From the NCBI GenBank assembly GCA_947650285.1, contig CANTFL010000988.1, forward strand, positions 1 to 64,000: a DNA stretch of 64,000 nt, read 5' to 3'. A model generated the notes under the pieces. It ran no database searches and was not told the DNA's origin. It was given only the letters and a program-made list of their open reading frames with translations. This document shows, one piece after another, positions 44,538-54,731 of the stretch. Each line of letters begins with the position of its first letter. Position 1 is the stretch's first letter. Both the position numbers and the translations under genes were made by a program. Source of the stretch: Hyaloperonospora brassicae. Lineage: Eukaryota; Oomycota; Peronosporomycetes; Peronosporales; Peronosporaceae.

Positions 44538-45919
44538 GCCACGTGCAGTCAAGCGACGCGGTGCTCAACAAGAACAGGGAAGTTGCAAACCACGTTGCGG
44601 TCTGTGTTGCCGTTGCCGTGTGTAACTGAAGTGAAGACCAAGTCGAGCCCCTCATTGATCCAGTGTGACCGTTCGTTGTTGTTTCCTGTCATGAAGTGCT
44701 TTTTGTTGCAGCAGTCTCTACGTATCTCTATCAATAGTTGCTGAGCCCATCCATGAATTTGAGATACGATTGAGTCCAATGTGGTTTCTTGTTTCCCAAA
44801 TGTCGGTCGGTGTCTCCACAAGCAACGGCACTGAACTAATCACGCACGTGGGAGTATCAAACGTCGCACAATCCTGACTTTTTGACACAAACTAGCAAGA
44901 AACTTGACAACAGGAAGTCGGTCATGTGGAGACGCCATTAAAAGTTGCAAGAAACTTGACAACAGGAAGTCGGTCATGTGGAAACGCCATTAGGAGTAGC
45001 AAGAATCTTGACAACAGGAAGTCGGTCATGTGGAGACGCCATTAGCGAGTTGTGCGTTCTTGCTCATCGTTCCAGTGGGATCAGTGTGGCCCTGTGACGC
45101 ATACAGGCACTGTCGTCCATAGAGATCGTAAGGGTCCATTAGCGATGACAAACACGCCATCGATAACTCTCGTTGCTGTCAGACGGATGTCGTGGAGAGG
45201 GACCTGGTGGTGACGTTTCGAGGGATTCCTATCTTTCGACCACTCGACCGAAGTGTGCTGGTACCGTGCAGCAAAAACTTCTTTTGCGTGGTGTGGTCCG
45301 GTTACTTTGGCTGCTTATGCAACTCATGACTAATGATAACGTTGGGAACACACGACGACACGAGCTGAACATTATTGTCATTGTTACCCCGTTATCATTG
45401 TTGTGCGCAGACATACAACGCTAAGATGATAGCTGTCGACGCTCCAGGCAACCGATGTCAATCGCCACTTTGACCTCTTACTTCGCATGATCGTGATGGA
45501 CCGAAAGCAGGTCGAGTATGCCATCGTTGCGAGTTAGCGACCCACTGTCGTTGCTGTGTCAGTGATGGCCAATGCTATTTGGCGCTCTCATACACGCTGA
45601 CCAAAAAGGTACAGTTGGTGGTTGGAGCTCATGCAGGTACTGGATGGCCAACTTGTCCTCTAGCTGAGCCGTGCTCGTTCATTTTTGATCCATTCGATAT
45701 GCACTTGCAGCTGTAAAACTGCAAACGCGGGATCTTGAGCAGTGCGACGACTTGAACAGCTACTGCGGGAGTTCTATAGACGGCGTTCAGCGCTGTGGCC
45801 ATCCCTCGTCAACATCCATACTGTACAATGCCATGTCCAGACGATGGTGCGCTGCTCGAAAAGTAAGCGTCTTCTTCTATTGCGCGGCCTTGGTGACCTC
45901 TATTCACGTGCAACGGTCT
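44538..45919. other. spacer between copy C and THADA, with tandem repeats
   Basis: About 1.4 kb between two convergent stops. It contains the 52-bp triplicate repeat (44893-45048) and no credible gene. The end next to THADA aligns with 24416-24510 of the left arm. Confidence 0.5.
44893..45048 (+). repeat. 52-bp tandem repeat, three copies
   Basis: The core GCAAGAAACTTGACAACAGG recurs at 44895, 44947 and, with one change, 44999, each time followed by AAGTCGGTCATGTGG and CGCCATTA. The period is exactly 52 bp and units differ at few positions, so the expansion is recent. No counterpart is visible in the left-arm spacer. Confidence 0.9.
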
Positions 45920-48900
45920 CTACTTGTTGACCGAATCGGTCAGAGCTATCCAGTGCGGCGTCAGAAATAGCAGCTCTCTCACTGGCTCGGTGCCATCTTG
46001 CCGTGACGACGGATGGTCTGTACAGGCAAGTAGCTTCAGCGCCCGCATCATTAGAGGATGCATGACGTCGTCTTTGCTGTGAATGTCACACGCTTCCTGG
46101 GCGAGTTCACGAGCTTGAACAGCTAGAGACTGGAGATCGCCAGTCAACGAGTATGACATCGAGGTCACGACGGCGACACCCGCCGCGAGAAGGCCAAACG
46201 CAGGAGCAAAGACGTCCGGGTAGTAAGTAACTCCACCTAGCCACCGACCGGCTTCCTCGTCGGAGCATCGAGACTCTTGGTTCAAGATCTGAAGTGCTTT
46301 GTTCAGTAGAGTCAAGACCTGTTCGCACAAGAGGCGAATCGACTCGTCATCGCCAGTCGAACGGGCCAATAAGTAGTACACCATGTTTTGTGCGAGCCCG
46401 TCTCGCTCAGCAAAGTAGTTGCTGCTTTCGTACTCAAATATGCGGCGGTACAAATTGTCCCAGTCTAGGGCCTTGGCACCAGCAGCACCGACATATGCAG
46501 TGAGCACGACAGGCGCATCGATAAGCTGGATCAACATCTTCGACAAAGACGTGGCACCGTGTCCAGTATGCGCGAAGGAGGACACGATATACTCCACCGC
46601 GAGAGATAGCACCGTTGCGTCCGACGACGAACATCGTATGCGAGCCGGGTCAACGGTACCAAGGACATTCTCAATAGCGTGCCGCGCAACAGCTCTCACA
46701 CACGTGCTGTCGTCTTGGAGCAGTCGTAATGCACTCATCCATCCTGCCAGCGCTAGCTCGGCATACACGGTACTGCCGTCCTGCTTGTTGTGCAGACGCA
46801 GAAGACCACTGTGATGCAGCGCAGAGGCAGCAGCCTGCCGAATCATCAGGGGCTGGGCTTCGTCTGACCGCAACTCGATTTCCTGACACAAAGTCCGATA
46901 CAACGCAATGTCTGCGTCATCTTTGCACGGCTGCTGGTAAGCCATAAGAGCGAGCAACTCCATCGTCGGTGCGAGAACTTGTATATCTGCCGAGACGCTG
47001 AGTACGCGCACCAAACGGGTTTGTAACTCCGATCGATGAGTCGGCGTGACTGCACTGGCTTGGTGAAGCTGGCAACGAACCAGTAGTTGCGACTGTCGGG
47101 CCCGTAATTTCGGGTGTGTCTCTACAAGCAACTGCTCGATCAAAATGGTTTGTAGCTCAGCAACAGAGTCCGTGTCCAAGGCCGCAATAGCCAGCTTGTT
47201 CACAAGCTGTTTCGTTGCATTTTTGCGGATTTCGAGTACGCTGGACGCCAGCATTTTCTTTATGATCAACTCTTGTAGTCGACCGTTCGCAGGCATCGCC
47301 CATATGCTAAACCAAATGGAGACAAGTGTGCGGTCCAGCACGTACCTGCCCGGTTGGCTAGACAGAAGGACCGCAGTAGGCCGATCTGAGTCACAGCGCT
47401 GCTGCAGCTGGCGCTCCACTTCAGCCCGAATTTGTTCAACAAGCGCAATGAATGCTCTCCTAATTACGTCCGACTTCAACGTCGAAAGCGCACCAGCAAT
47501 ATCTTGAGCGTAAAACTGCACGACGGTGTCCACACTCGCGACCAACTCTGCACGGATGACAGCACTGATGGACTCAGCGTCTTGACCTGCCCACAACCAC
47601 ATCGTTGATGGAAGCAGCTTGGTCACAACTATCTCGAGAAAGTCGCTTTGTGCATCCCTCGCGGCAACGGTTAGTTTCTCTCGCGCATCTCGGGTAAGCA
47701 AGTGTTTGCGCGTGAGGTAGCAGATTTGGGCGAGTGTGCCGTGAACGAAGTTGTGTGGGATAGCTTTCGAGACAGTCAGGCGATCGCCTGCACTTCGGAC
47801 ACCTTGGGGCAGTTTCGTGCAGAGAATCGACATAACGGATGCGGCGTCAGCATCGCTTACGATAGCAGCCACGACCTTCGCGGCCATGTACCGAATCGCC
47901 ATTGCCCGCTGCGAAGCGCATTCCATAACAAGCTGGACAAAGCTTGCCAAACCACTTTCGTCATCACATGGCGAAGCAGGAGCATTTGCTACGCGCTGAT
48001 CATCATCGTCGTTGGGGCGAACGCGGCTCAGAAACAGAAGCAATGCGTACAGGCCAGGCGGCGCTGCTCCCGCGATTGTACCACTTGACTTGCTGTCAAC
48101 TTCGACCAACCTAGTCAATTCGCGGGCAAGAAAACTACGTAGCTGCTGAAAGCGCGAGAACACGTCGTCACAGGCAACTTGTTGGTGCGTTTTGCCGTCA
48201 GCAATGCGCTTGTCTCCAATGACACGCTGGGTGGCTGCAGCGAAAAGCATCATCGAAGAGTTGCGTACAGCCCACGATTCACAGTCAAATCCGCGCACAG
48301 ATAGCTGAAACATATCCACGACGTAACAAGCTACGTCCTCTGCCAATACTCCATCCTGACAAATGAGTTTCAGTATGTTCAGTGCGTGCACACGAGCGCG
48401 CCATAGTGAATGGTGCTCTTCGTGCGTTTCACGCTTCGATGCAGCATCAGTGTCCTTGCCGGCTAGGCGTAACAACGTCGACATCACCTTGGGCAAAATA
48501 ACGGCTGCTGAATTGCGCGGCTCAGCACGGAGAATTGCCACAAAACTAAACGCAAAGCCTGAGCTACGACGCAAAATGAAATGCTGTTCCGACCGTTCCA
48601 GGCGTTCCAGCAAACGATCCGCCCATTGCGCTGGCAAGTCCCCAAGTGCCGCACATTGTTCACCGTGAGCAAGAAACGCGCGACAAACACCTTCGAATGC
48701 CTGGTATACCGTAGCGACTGCACCCTTGTGCTTGAGCTCGAACAACGAGTTAAGCAGCGTTTCTCCTCCGAGCTGCGCCATGTCAACAGTGAACAAAGGT
48801 GTGCTAGTCGACACCGGGCTGGAGGTTGGGAGCGGTACGCGACGCATTAGCAACTCGATGATTGCACCACACTCACGAACAGCTAGCCAGCTGCCAACCA

Positions 48901-51900
48901 CGGCACGCTGCTCTGCGTTCCCACCGTCTTCCTCTCCATCATAGCCACCGTCACCGTCTTCTACAATCAAATGACCACGACAGTCTACTCGCAACGCTGA
49001 GCTCGATGTTTCCGCCACTGCACTTACCTCGCCCACTACACCAGCAAACGAGGCTGACAGATTCTCGTCGCCCGCGCCAGAAGTCGCATCACCTACGACA
49101 GCCAGAGATGCACCCATGGACTGGTGAATTGCCAAAAACACCTGCTTCATTGCCCACGACCAGTCTGTAGCCTCGTTACTGGAATGCTTGTCGAAATCCA
49201 CGTTTTCCAACACGTAATGCAGTGACAGCAAGAAGCCATGCACAAGCGGGGACTTGCCCTGTCGTATTTCCGACAGGCTCAGAGCTTCAACGCGTGTAAG
49301 GATGACTTGCGTCAATTGCAATATAAAAGCCACATCCGGATTGCTACTTTTTACTCCGGCAGCACCAACTTGTGGCTTCGATGTGCACTGGAACGTTAGC
49401 TCGTACCGTTGAATGGCTGAACTACACTTCTGGAACAGCAACCGAACGAACATGGCACCAGCGTCACTCTCACGCTGACGGGGACTACCGCAAAGACCAA
49501 CAGCCCAGTCAACAAACGTGCAAAGTTCTTCGCGCGTAGAATAGCCCGGGAGCTCGTCTGGATACAAGTCCAGTATGGTAAACGCTAGAGACCGAACGGA
49601 GTCCCACGCACTGATAAGCATATTGAGGAGGGTCGTCACCATGTGTCGAGTGAGCAAGACACTTTCTGTGGACTCTTCGGCCTCGTCATTCCCTAGACCA
49701 AACAGCTGGATGTAGAGAAGGAAGACCTCTAGACCCAACGTCAAGCGCTGAGGAAGTGCGCCAGGGTATACCGATGCGATAACAAAGAGCTGTGTCCAAT
49801 GTTTAAACGAGGCTGCAGCGGCACGTTTGTCACATTTTGCCGCATCATCAAGACTCGGAATGTCCTCCGTCAAAATGTTCCTCGTGACACGTAAAGTCTC
49901 TTTTATGCGAATCAACACCGTCTTGAGGCCGATCAGCGTGTTCATGCGACCAGACGGACCAATCTCCTTACCGTTCACCACCAAATAATGCTTCACCCAT
50001 CGCAACTCATCGTCACTGGGCATACTGGTCGATTTCAACGACGCACACAACGCATCAAAAGCTGCGCCGCGTGTTTCCGTATTGGCATGGCGAAGGCCGC
50101 GTGGAATATGATCCATTGACACACCTACCAGCTTCTCAGGTGCCATCTTCTTTCGCGCAAACTTCAACACTACCAGCTCAGCCCACAACGCAATATCAAC
50201 AGCCTCTGCTGTGTCAGCCTGGTCCTTCGTAGCTACCTCTTGTAAGCGTTTTATCAGGATAGGCACACAGTCAGGGTCCTTCTTTAGCAAGAGAGGAATC
50301 ACATACATGGCAACGCGCGACCGAAGGTTTGCATCACTCGATAAAAGCACGCTGACCACATCAGAAAGCCAGAGTTGGCGCCGCGCGACCACTGCCCCGT
50401 CATCAGGTTTACAGTTACTATTTTTGCTGCTTGCCGGACTAAGGTTGTCGAGAATTTGAGCAAATAAATTCGCCGCTGCCGGGGCGGCGTAGTCCTTCTG
50501 CCCTACTGCCAAAAGCAGCGACGGCAACAGCGATGGACTTGCCTGCAACATAGGCTTAGCCCCAGCTACTTCAACCAGTAGTGCCAACGACCCGTACTTG
50601 GCGCGACTAGTGGTTGGCAAGTTTACCAACAGAGGCAAGATCGCTTCACTCCACTTTTGAAATCCACCAGAAAGCACCAAATACTTCACAATTTGAGCAA
50701 ACACAACGGCCATAAACTGGTTCACCTTCTTTGACGGATGCTCCCAATTCAGCAGCACAGCTGTCGTTAGCTTTGCAAGAGTCTCGTCCGACAGAACATC
50801 AGATACGTGACTAGGAGCACAGCGCGCTGACTGCTTGTGCAAAATCAGCGCTCCTCGGCGCAGAAACGCCTCCAGCACCTGAAACGCATACAAACGCGTA
50901 TTGTACGACTCTCGATCGCACCATTGCTGGACGTTGACAAACATGGCGTTCAGTACCGTCTGTTCAGACTGCAAGGCTTCGTTCACCAGTCCGACCTCTG
51001 TGGCCGATAGAGCAAGATCCTCGTTTGTGAGGCTGTTGAGTACACCACGGTATACTGCAAGCCTCGCCAGACCGGCAAAGCTCGCCATGTCCTGTTCAAG
51101 ATGTGCCCGTAACTGTACGCAAGTACACGTGTCAATGCTGACAATGTCCAGCTCCGGATACACCGTCTGCAACAACAACTTCGTGACCGCGTTACAACTG
51201 TCCGAAGCGGGCACCGAGAAGCGAAGCAGCAGTCGAAGCACCAGACAGTATGCCAGTCCCGTTTGCGTCAGCAGGTCCTTGTGCACCACAACTGTCTGCA
51301 GCAACAGCACACAGTGCTTCAAAATACACCGAAGCGCTTCCAGCAATGCGTCCAGACTCGGCCCGCGACAGTGCTCCAAGCGGCTGTCGAGCACGTCCTT
51401 CATCGTCGCCAGCACAATCACACTCTTGAGCGCATGGCCGCAGCGTTCCGACGCGACCATCACTCCGTTGGTCCCCGAGGCTCCTACAGCTGCGATCCCT
51501 TCCGTCTCGTACGCCGCCTCCTGCTCGTCGATCTCCTTGTCCACATTTGCGTCGTGGTACTCGACAATGGGCGCTCCGAGGGCCTCCAATTGGTCTGCAC
51601 AGCACGTCACAAACTGCAGCAGGTGCTGGACGTCCCCATACAGAGCTCCAGTACTCGGATTCTCCACCAGCGCTCGAGCGAGAAAGGGCAACTCGACCAC
51701 GTGCAGCATCTGATCCAACATCGCGACCCGGTGCTCGACCTGCAACTGCTTTGCCGCATGCGCGTCGCTCCACAACGCGTCCAACGACGTCCGCAGCTCA
51801 GTGGCCGCTACGACCCGCAGCGCCGATAGCGTCGAAGCTTCGCTCGCCTGCGCCACTACGAGCAGCACCAGGTCCAAGTTCTTGCGCAGCGGCTGTGTCG

Positions 51901-52234
51901 CTCGTTCGATACTGAGGCGGAACACGAGCTGCCAGATGGCGCATTGGAGTGCGCAATCGGTACCGGAAACAAGCAACTTGCACTTGGAACGGAAAAGTTG
52001 AAGTTGCTTCCGTTGCGCGTACAAACTGTGATGCGCCAGACACAGAGCGTCGTACCACTGCGCAAGATCGCGACTGCTGCCGCCAAGCGCCGCCGGCAGC
52101 GCTACGTTCGTAGGCACGTTGGCCAGCACCTGGCGCAGGTCGACGCCGCGTGGCGATGCGGCACTGCCGCCCTCCACAGCGGCAGTGGCCTGCGCCTCTT
52201 GTTTCACCACGCCTTTCCTTTTCTTGCGCACCAT
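45920..52234 (-). CDS. THADA/Trm732-family protein (tRNA 2'-O-methyltransferase cofactor)
   Basis: A 2,104-residue protein from the ATG at 52232-52234 (M-V-R-K-K-R-K-G); the frame is open further upstream but overlaps the divergent promoter. It is largely helical, HEAT/ARM-like. THADA/DUF2428 hallmarks are a conserved block about 850-940 (W-D-S-V-R-S-L-A, P-D-E-L-P-G), W-L-A-V-R-E-C-G-A about 1118, R-R-S-S-G-F-A about 1220 and S-W-A-V-R-N-S-S about 1322. Yeast Trm732 partners Trm7 for 2'-O-methylation of C32 in tRNA anticodon loops, and human THADA does so with FTSJ1; that function is inferred here. It is longer than yeast Trm732 (about 1,420) and close to human THADA (about 1,950). Its last ~378 residues are duplicated at 23279-24415. 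No introns are needed. Confidence 0.9.
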   Translation of the reverse strand: MVRKKRKGVVKQEAQATAAVEGGSAASPRGVDLRQVLANVPTNVALPAALGGSSRDLAQWYDALCLAHHSLYAQRKQLQLFRSKCKLLVSGTDCALQCAIWQLVFRLSIERATQPLRKNLDLVLLVVAQASEASTLSALRVVAATELRTSLDALWSDAHAAKQLQVEHRVAMLDQMLHVVELPFLARALVENPSTGALYGDVQHLLQFVTCCADQLEALGAPIVEYHDANVDKEIDEQEAAYETEGIAAVGASGTNGVMVASERCGHALKSVIVLATMKDVLDSRLEHCRGPSLDALLEALRCILKHCVLLLQTVVVHKDLLTQTGLAYCLVLRLLLRFSVPASDSCNAVTKLLLQTVYPELDIVSIDTCTCVQLRAHLEQDMASFAGLARLAVYRGVLNSLTNEDLALSATEVGLVNEALQSEQTVLNAMFVNVQQWCDRESYNTRLYAFQVLEAFLRRGALILHKQSARCAPSHVSDVLSDETLAKLTTAVLLNWEHPSKKVNQFMAVVFAQIVKYLVLSGGFQKWSEAILPLLVNLPTTSRAKYGSLALLVEVAGAKPMLQASPSLLPSLLLAVGQKDYAAPAAANLFAQILDNLSPASSKNSNCKPDDGAVVARRQLWLSDVVSVLLSSDANLRSRVAMYVIPLLLKKDPDCVPILIKRLQEVATKDQADTAEAVDIALWAELVVLKFARKKMAPEKLVGVSMDHIPRGLRHANTETRGAAFDALCASLKSTSMPSDDELRWVKHYLVVNGKEIGPSGRMNTLIGLKTVLIRIKETLRVTRNILTEDIPSLDDAAKCDKRAAAASFKHWTQLFVIASVYPGALPQRLTLGLEVFLLYIQLFGLGNDEAEESTESVLLTRHMVTTLLNMLISAWDSVRSLAFTILDLYPDELPGYSTREELCTFVDWAVGLCGSPRQRESDAGAMFVRLLFQKCSSAIQRYELTFQCTSKPQVGAAGVKSSNPDVAFILQLTQVILTRVEALSLSEIRQGKSPLVHGFLLSLHYVLENVDFDKHSSNEATDWSWAMKQVFLAIHQSMGASLAVVGDATSGAGDENLSASFAGVVGEVSAVAETSSSALRVDCRGHLIVEDGDGGYDGEEDGGNAEQRAVVGSWLAVRECGAIIELLMRRVPLPTSSPVSTSTPLFTVDMAQLGGETLLNSLFELKHKGAVATVYQAFEGVCRAFLAHGEQCAALGDLPAQWADRLLERLERSEQHFILRRSSGFAFSFVAILRAEPRNSAAVILPKVMSTLLRLAGKDTDAASKRETHEEHHSLWRARVHALNILKLICQDGVLAEDVACYVVDMFQLSVRGFDCESWAVRNSSMMLFAAATQRVIGDKRIADGKTHQQVACDDVFSRFQQLRSFLARELTRLVEVDSKSSGTIAGAAPPGLYALLLFLSRVRPNDDDDQRVANAPASPCDDESGLASFVQLVMECASQRAMAIRYMAAKVVAAIVSDADAASVMSILCTKLPQGVRSAGDRLTVSKAIPHNFVHGTLAQICYLTRKHLLTRDAREKLTVAARDAQSDFLEIVVTKLLPSTMWLWAGQDAESISAVIRAELVASVDTVVQFYAQDIAGALSTLKSDVIRRAFIALVEQIRAEVERQLQQRCDSDRPTAVLLSSQPGRYVLDRTLVSIWFSIWAMPANGRLQELIIKKMLASSVLEIRKNATKQLVNKLAIAALDTDSVAELQTILIEQLLVETHPKLRARQSQLLVRCQLHQASAVTPTHRSELQTRLVRVLSVSADIQVLAPTMELLALMAYQQPCKDDADIALYRTLCQEIELRSDEAQPLMIRQAAASALHHSGLLRLHNKQDGSTVYAELALAGWMSALRLLQDDSTCVRAVARHAIENVLGTVDPARIRCSSSDATVLSLAVEYIVSSFAHTGHGATSLSKMLIQLIDAPVVLTAYVGAAGAKALDWDNLYRRIFEYESSNYFAERDGLAQNMVYYLLARSTGDDESIRLLCEQVLTLLNKALQILNQESRCSDEEAGRWLGGVTYYPDVFAPAFGLLAAGVAVVTSMSYSLTGDLQSLAVQARELAQEACDIHSKDDVMHPLMMRALKLLACTDHPSSRQDGTEPVRELLFLTPHWIALTDSVNK

Positions 52235-52500
52235 TGCGCACTGTGGACCAGTGAAGAACGCGGTGGAAGGGCGTGTCGCAGACAAAACAGCCGGTGGCCC
52301 GCTGGCTGCGATTGCTCGGACAGGCCCCTGTGGAAGCCGATTGGTGCAATCAAATCGCTCCAATTCTGTTTTTTGCCTACAAACTTCAAGTGACACACCT
52401 GCCCGTGCGTTGTTGTTGTTGTTGTTCCTGCTTGACTCGCGCCGTGTTTCACAAGTTGGGCTGTTCTTTCTTCCGTCTGTCGTGTCGCGAAGCGCCCAAC
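52235..52500. promoter_or_regulatory. bidirectional promoter region (THADA / coiled-coil gene)
   Basis: Only 266 bp separate the divergent ATGs at 52234 (-) and 52501 (+), so both promoters must lie here or overlap the coding ends. A T/G-rich run (GTTGTTGTTGTTGTT near 52410-52425) is present. No core element is assigned. Confidence 0.5.
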
Positions 52501-54260
52501 ATGGCCGCGTCCGTGACGACGAACGAGATCGCGACAGCGCTCCTGCGCAAGGTCGAGCACCAGCCACCGCCTCACGCCGCACCTGCGCTCGCGGACCAGA
52601 GCGCACGGGTGCCCGTCGTGGTGCACGACTCGAACAAGCGGCCGCGCGTGGCGTCCATGGGCGAGCTCGAGTCGCAGTCCAAGAAGAACAACACGGCGTC
52701 TCTCACGCCGGGACAGTGCTCGTCTGTCGCGTACGGTACGACACGTAGTCGATGCTGTGCGGGTCGCTGCTGCTGTTGAGGACGTGGCGGCCGCTCAATT
52801 GTCTTTTTTTCTGCTTTTTTATGCCAATTTGTCGTTTTGTATCGAAATGTGCAGGACACAAAAAGTGGATTCACGGCACAGCAACCAGTCCGTTGGACAG
52901 CAAACGCGCAGAGACAGACGCGGCGGACGATGCCGGAGGGAACAGCAGCAGCAGCAGCAGTGTCCTGGACCGAGACATCTCGACGGACATTGCAGCGATT
53001 GCAGCAAAGAACGAGCAGCTGCAAATGAGTGTCGCGTCGCTGAAGCGCAGTTTCTCGCTGCGGGAAGAAGAGACGCACCAGTTGCTGCTGGGACTGGGAG
53101 CGCTGAGTGCTGTGGCGCACGAGCTCGCGGCGTTGCAGAGAGACTATCAGGAGCGCTCGGTGAAGAACGCAGAGCTCGTGCAGGAGTCTCTGGTACAGAT
53201 CGCCAAGTGCTCGGCGCAGGTGGACATTATCAAGAGCAGTCGAGGGATCACCGAGACGCATTTGCACACGTTCCGACAGGAGTGTGCGCACGAGATGAAT
53301 AGATTGGTTTCTCGACTGGGAGCCCTCGCAGAGAGCACGTGTCAAGCCCCGTCTCTTTTTGAGGCGAACGACAAGGACGACGACGGGGACAGTGGTGGTT
53401 TGTATACAGTAGCAACATCACTGGGTGTGAAATTGCAACAGGTCGAGCGGTCGCAGGACGAAGTGTGCGACCATAGGGCACAAATTATTGATGATGGGTC
53501 TGTCAAGAATGCAGCAGAACGCACGCAACAGGAGACAACGGATCGAATACATGTGGCACTTGCGCAGCTGGAAACCCTTCACACGGAGATGTGTCGGTTA
53601 AAGCAGACGCTCGTACAGGACAACCAGTGGTTCCGTCGGCATCTGGAGGACATATTGTTGCAGCAGATGGCCCACGTGCGTGAAGTGCAGGAAAACGAGC
53701 GAGAACGCGTTCATGAGGAAATGGACGAGATTCGATCTGGAATGTGTGGAATTCTTCGCGATATTCATCGATTGAAGGAACGGACGAAATATATGGTGCC
53801 GAGTATGGCACGCTCAGCGCCAGAGCTGTTTGGCATTGCTGGCAAAAGTAGTGAAGACCGGCGGCGAAGTACGCCAGCAACGAGTTCCGTGATGCCAACG
53901 CCTTGTAGCGAGCTTAATAGCATGTATGACTGTGTGACGTCGAGCCAGGTGGGGGATAGCTATGCACAAGCGAGTCATCCTCAGAGCTTGAAATCTAGTC
54001 TCTCGAGTCCAGCAGGCTCGGACGATGAAAATTGGCGCATGTTTCCTGCAGAAGATACGTTTGTTGCTGGTCGGTGTGCTGCTCAGCTTGGCGAAAGTCC
54101 CCACTACTCGTCACGCTCATCCAGTCTATCGGGCCACCTCAGCGTCTATGGAGGTACGAGCAAGTGTGTACAAACGACGACCGGTCGTCTCGACGGGCCG
54201 CTTCGAGCAGCCGGCGCGATGACGACCGGCAACGTGTGGAACAAAGTGGCGGCATATTAA
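52501..54260 (+). CDS. coiled-coil protein, two exons (proposed model)
   Basis: Exon 1 is 52501-52735 and exon 2 52855-54260; the 119-bp intron runs GTACGA…TGTGCAG with a T-rich stretch, and phase 1 is kept (…S-V-A-Y-G then H-K-K-W-I-H-G), giving 546 residues. The N-terminal 80 residues are basic/polar with an A-S-V-T-T-N-E-I start. A Ser-rich patch precedes long heptad-like helices (about 120-200 and 270-350). The C-terminal third is Ser/Pro-rich and likely disordered. No catalytic motif is visible. A structural or scaffold role is all that can be inferred. Confidence 0.7.
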
Positions 54261-54731
54261 CATCATAGATCGTGCGTGTTTGTTGTCGCTATTTGTAGAA
54301 AAGCATGTCATACCGAACATCAAGTCTACCGCGGAGCAGTTTGATCAGCAGCTGCTTGAACAGCACCGCCTGTTCTGGATTGGCGAAGGTGCGGGCTAGC
54401 AGCGATCGATCTATCTATCTAGCTACCGCAGTCAGCTAAAGGTCATCTCGACGTCGTCCATGGCAACAAATAAACACGGGACGCAAGTAGAAATTGCATT
54501 CTGTGTGTGTATATGTGTGTGTATGTGTCGGTTTAGTAAACGTCTGGGCTGGATGTGTACCCACTTGGAAACGGGACACTGCGTCGAGTTGTAGCGAGGC
54601 AAACTCCCACACCGTTTCGTCGGTCGTCCGGTTTCTCGTACACCTGCTGTACCCGATCGTTGGTGCCACATGTCGCATCGTTGACGTCCACCACACCAGA
54701 CACCAAGACCATCACTCTCGTCGATTCGCCC
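54261..54731. other. intergenic between two coiled-coil genes
   Basis: 471 bp containing a TGTGTGTATATGTGTGTGTATGTG microsatellite near 54502-54527. It contains the 3' flank of one gene and the leader of the next; no other feature is seen. Confidence 0.5.
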
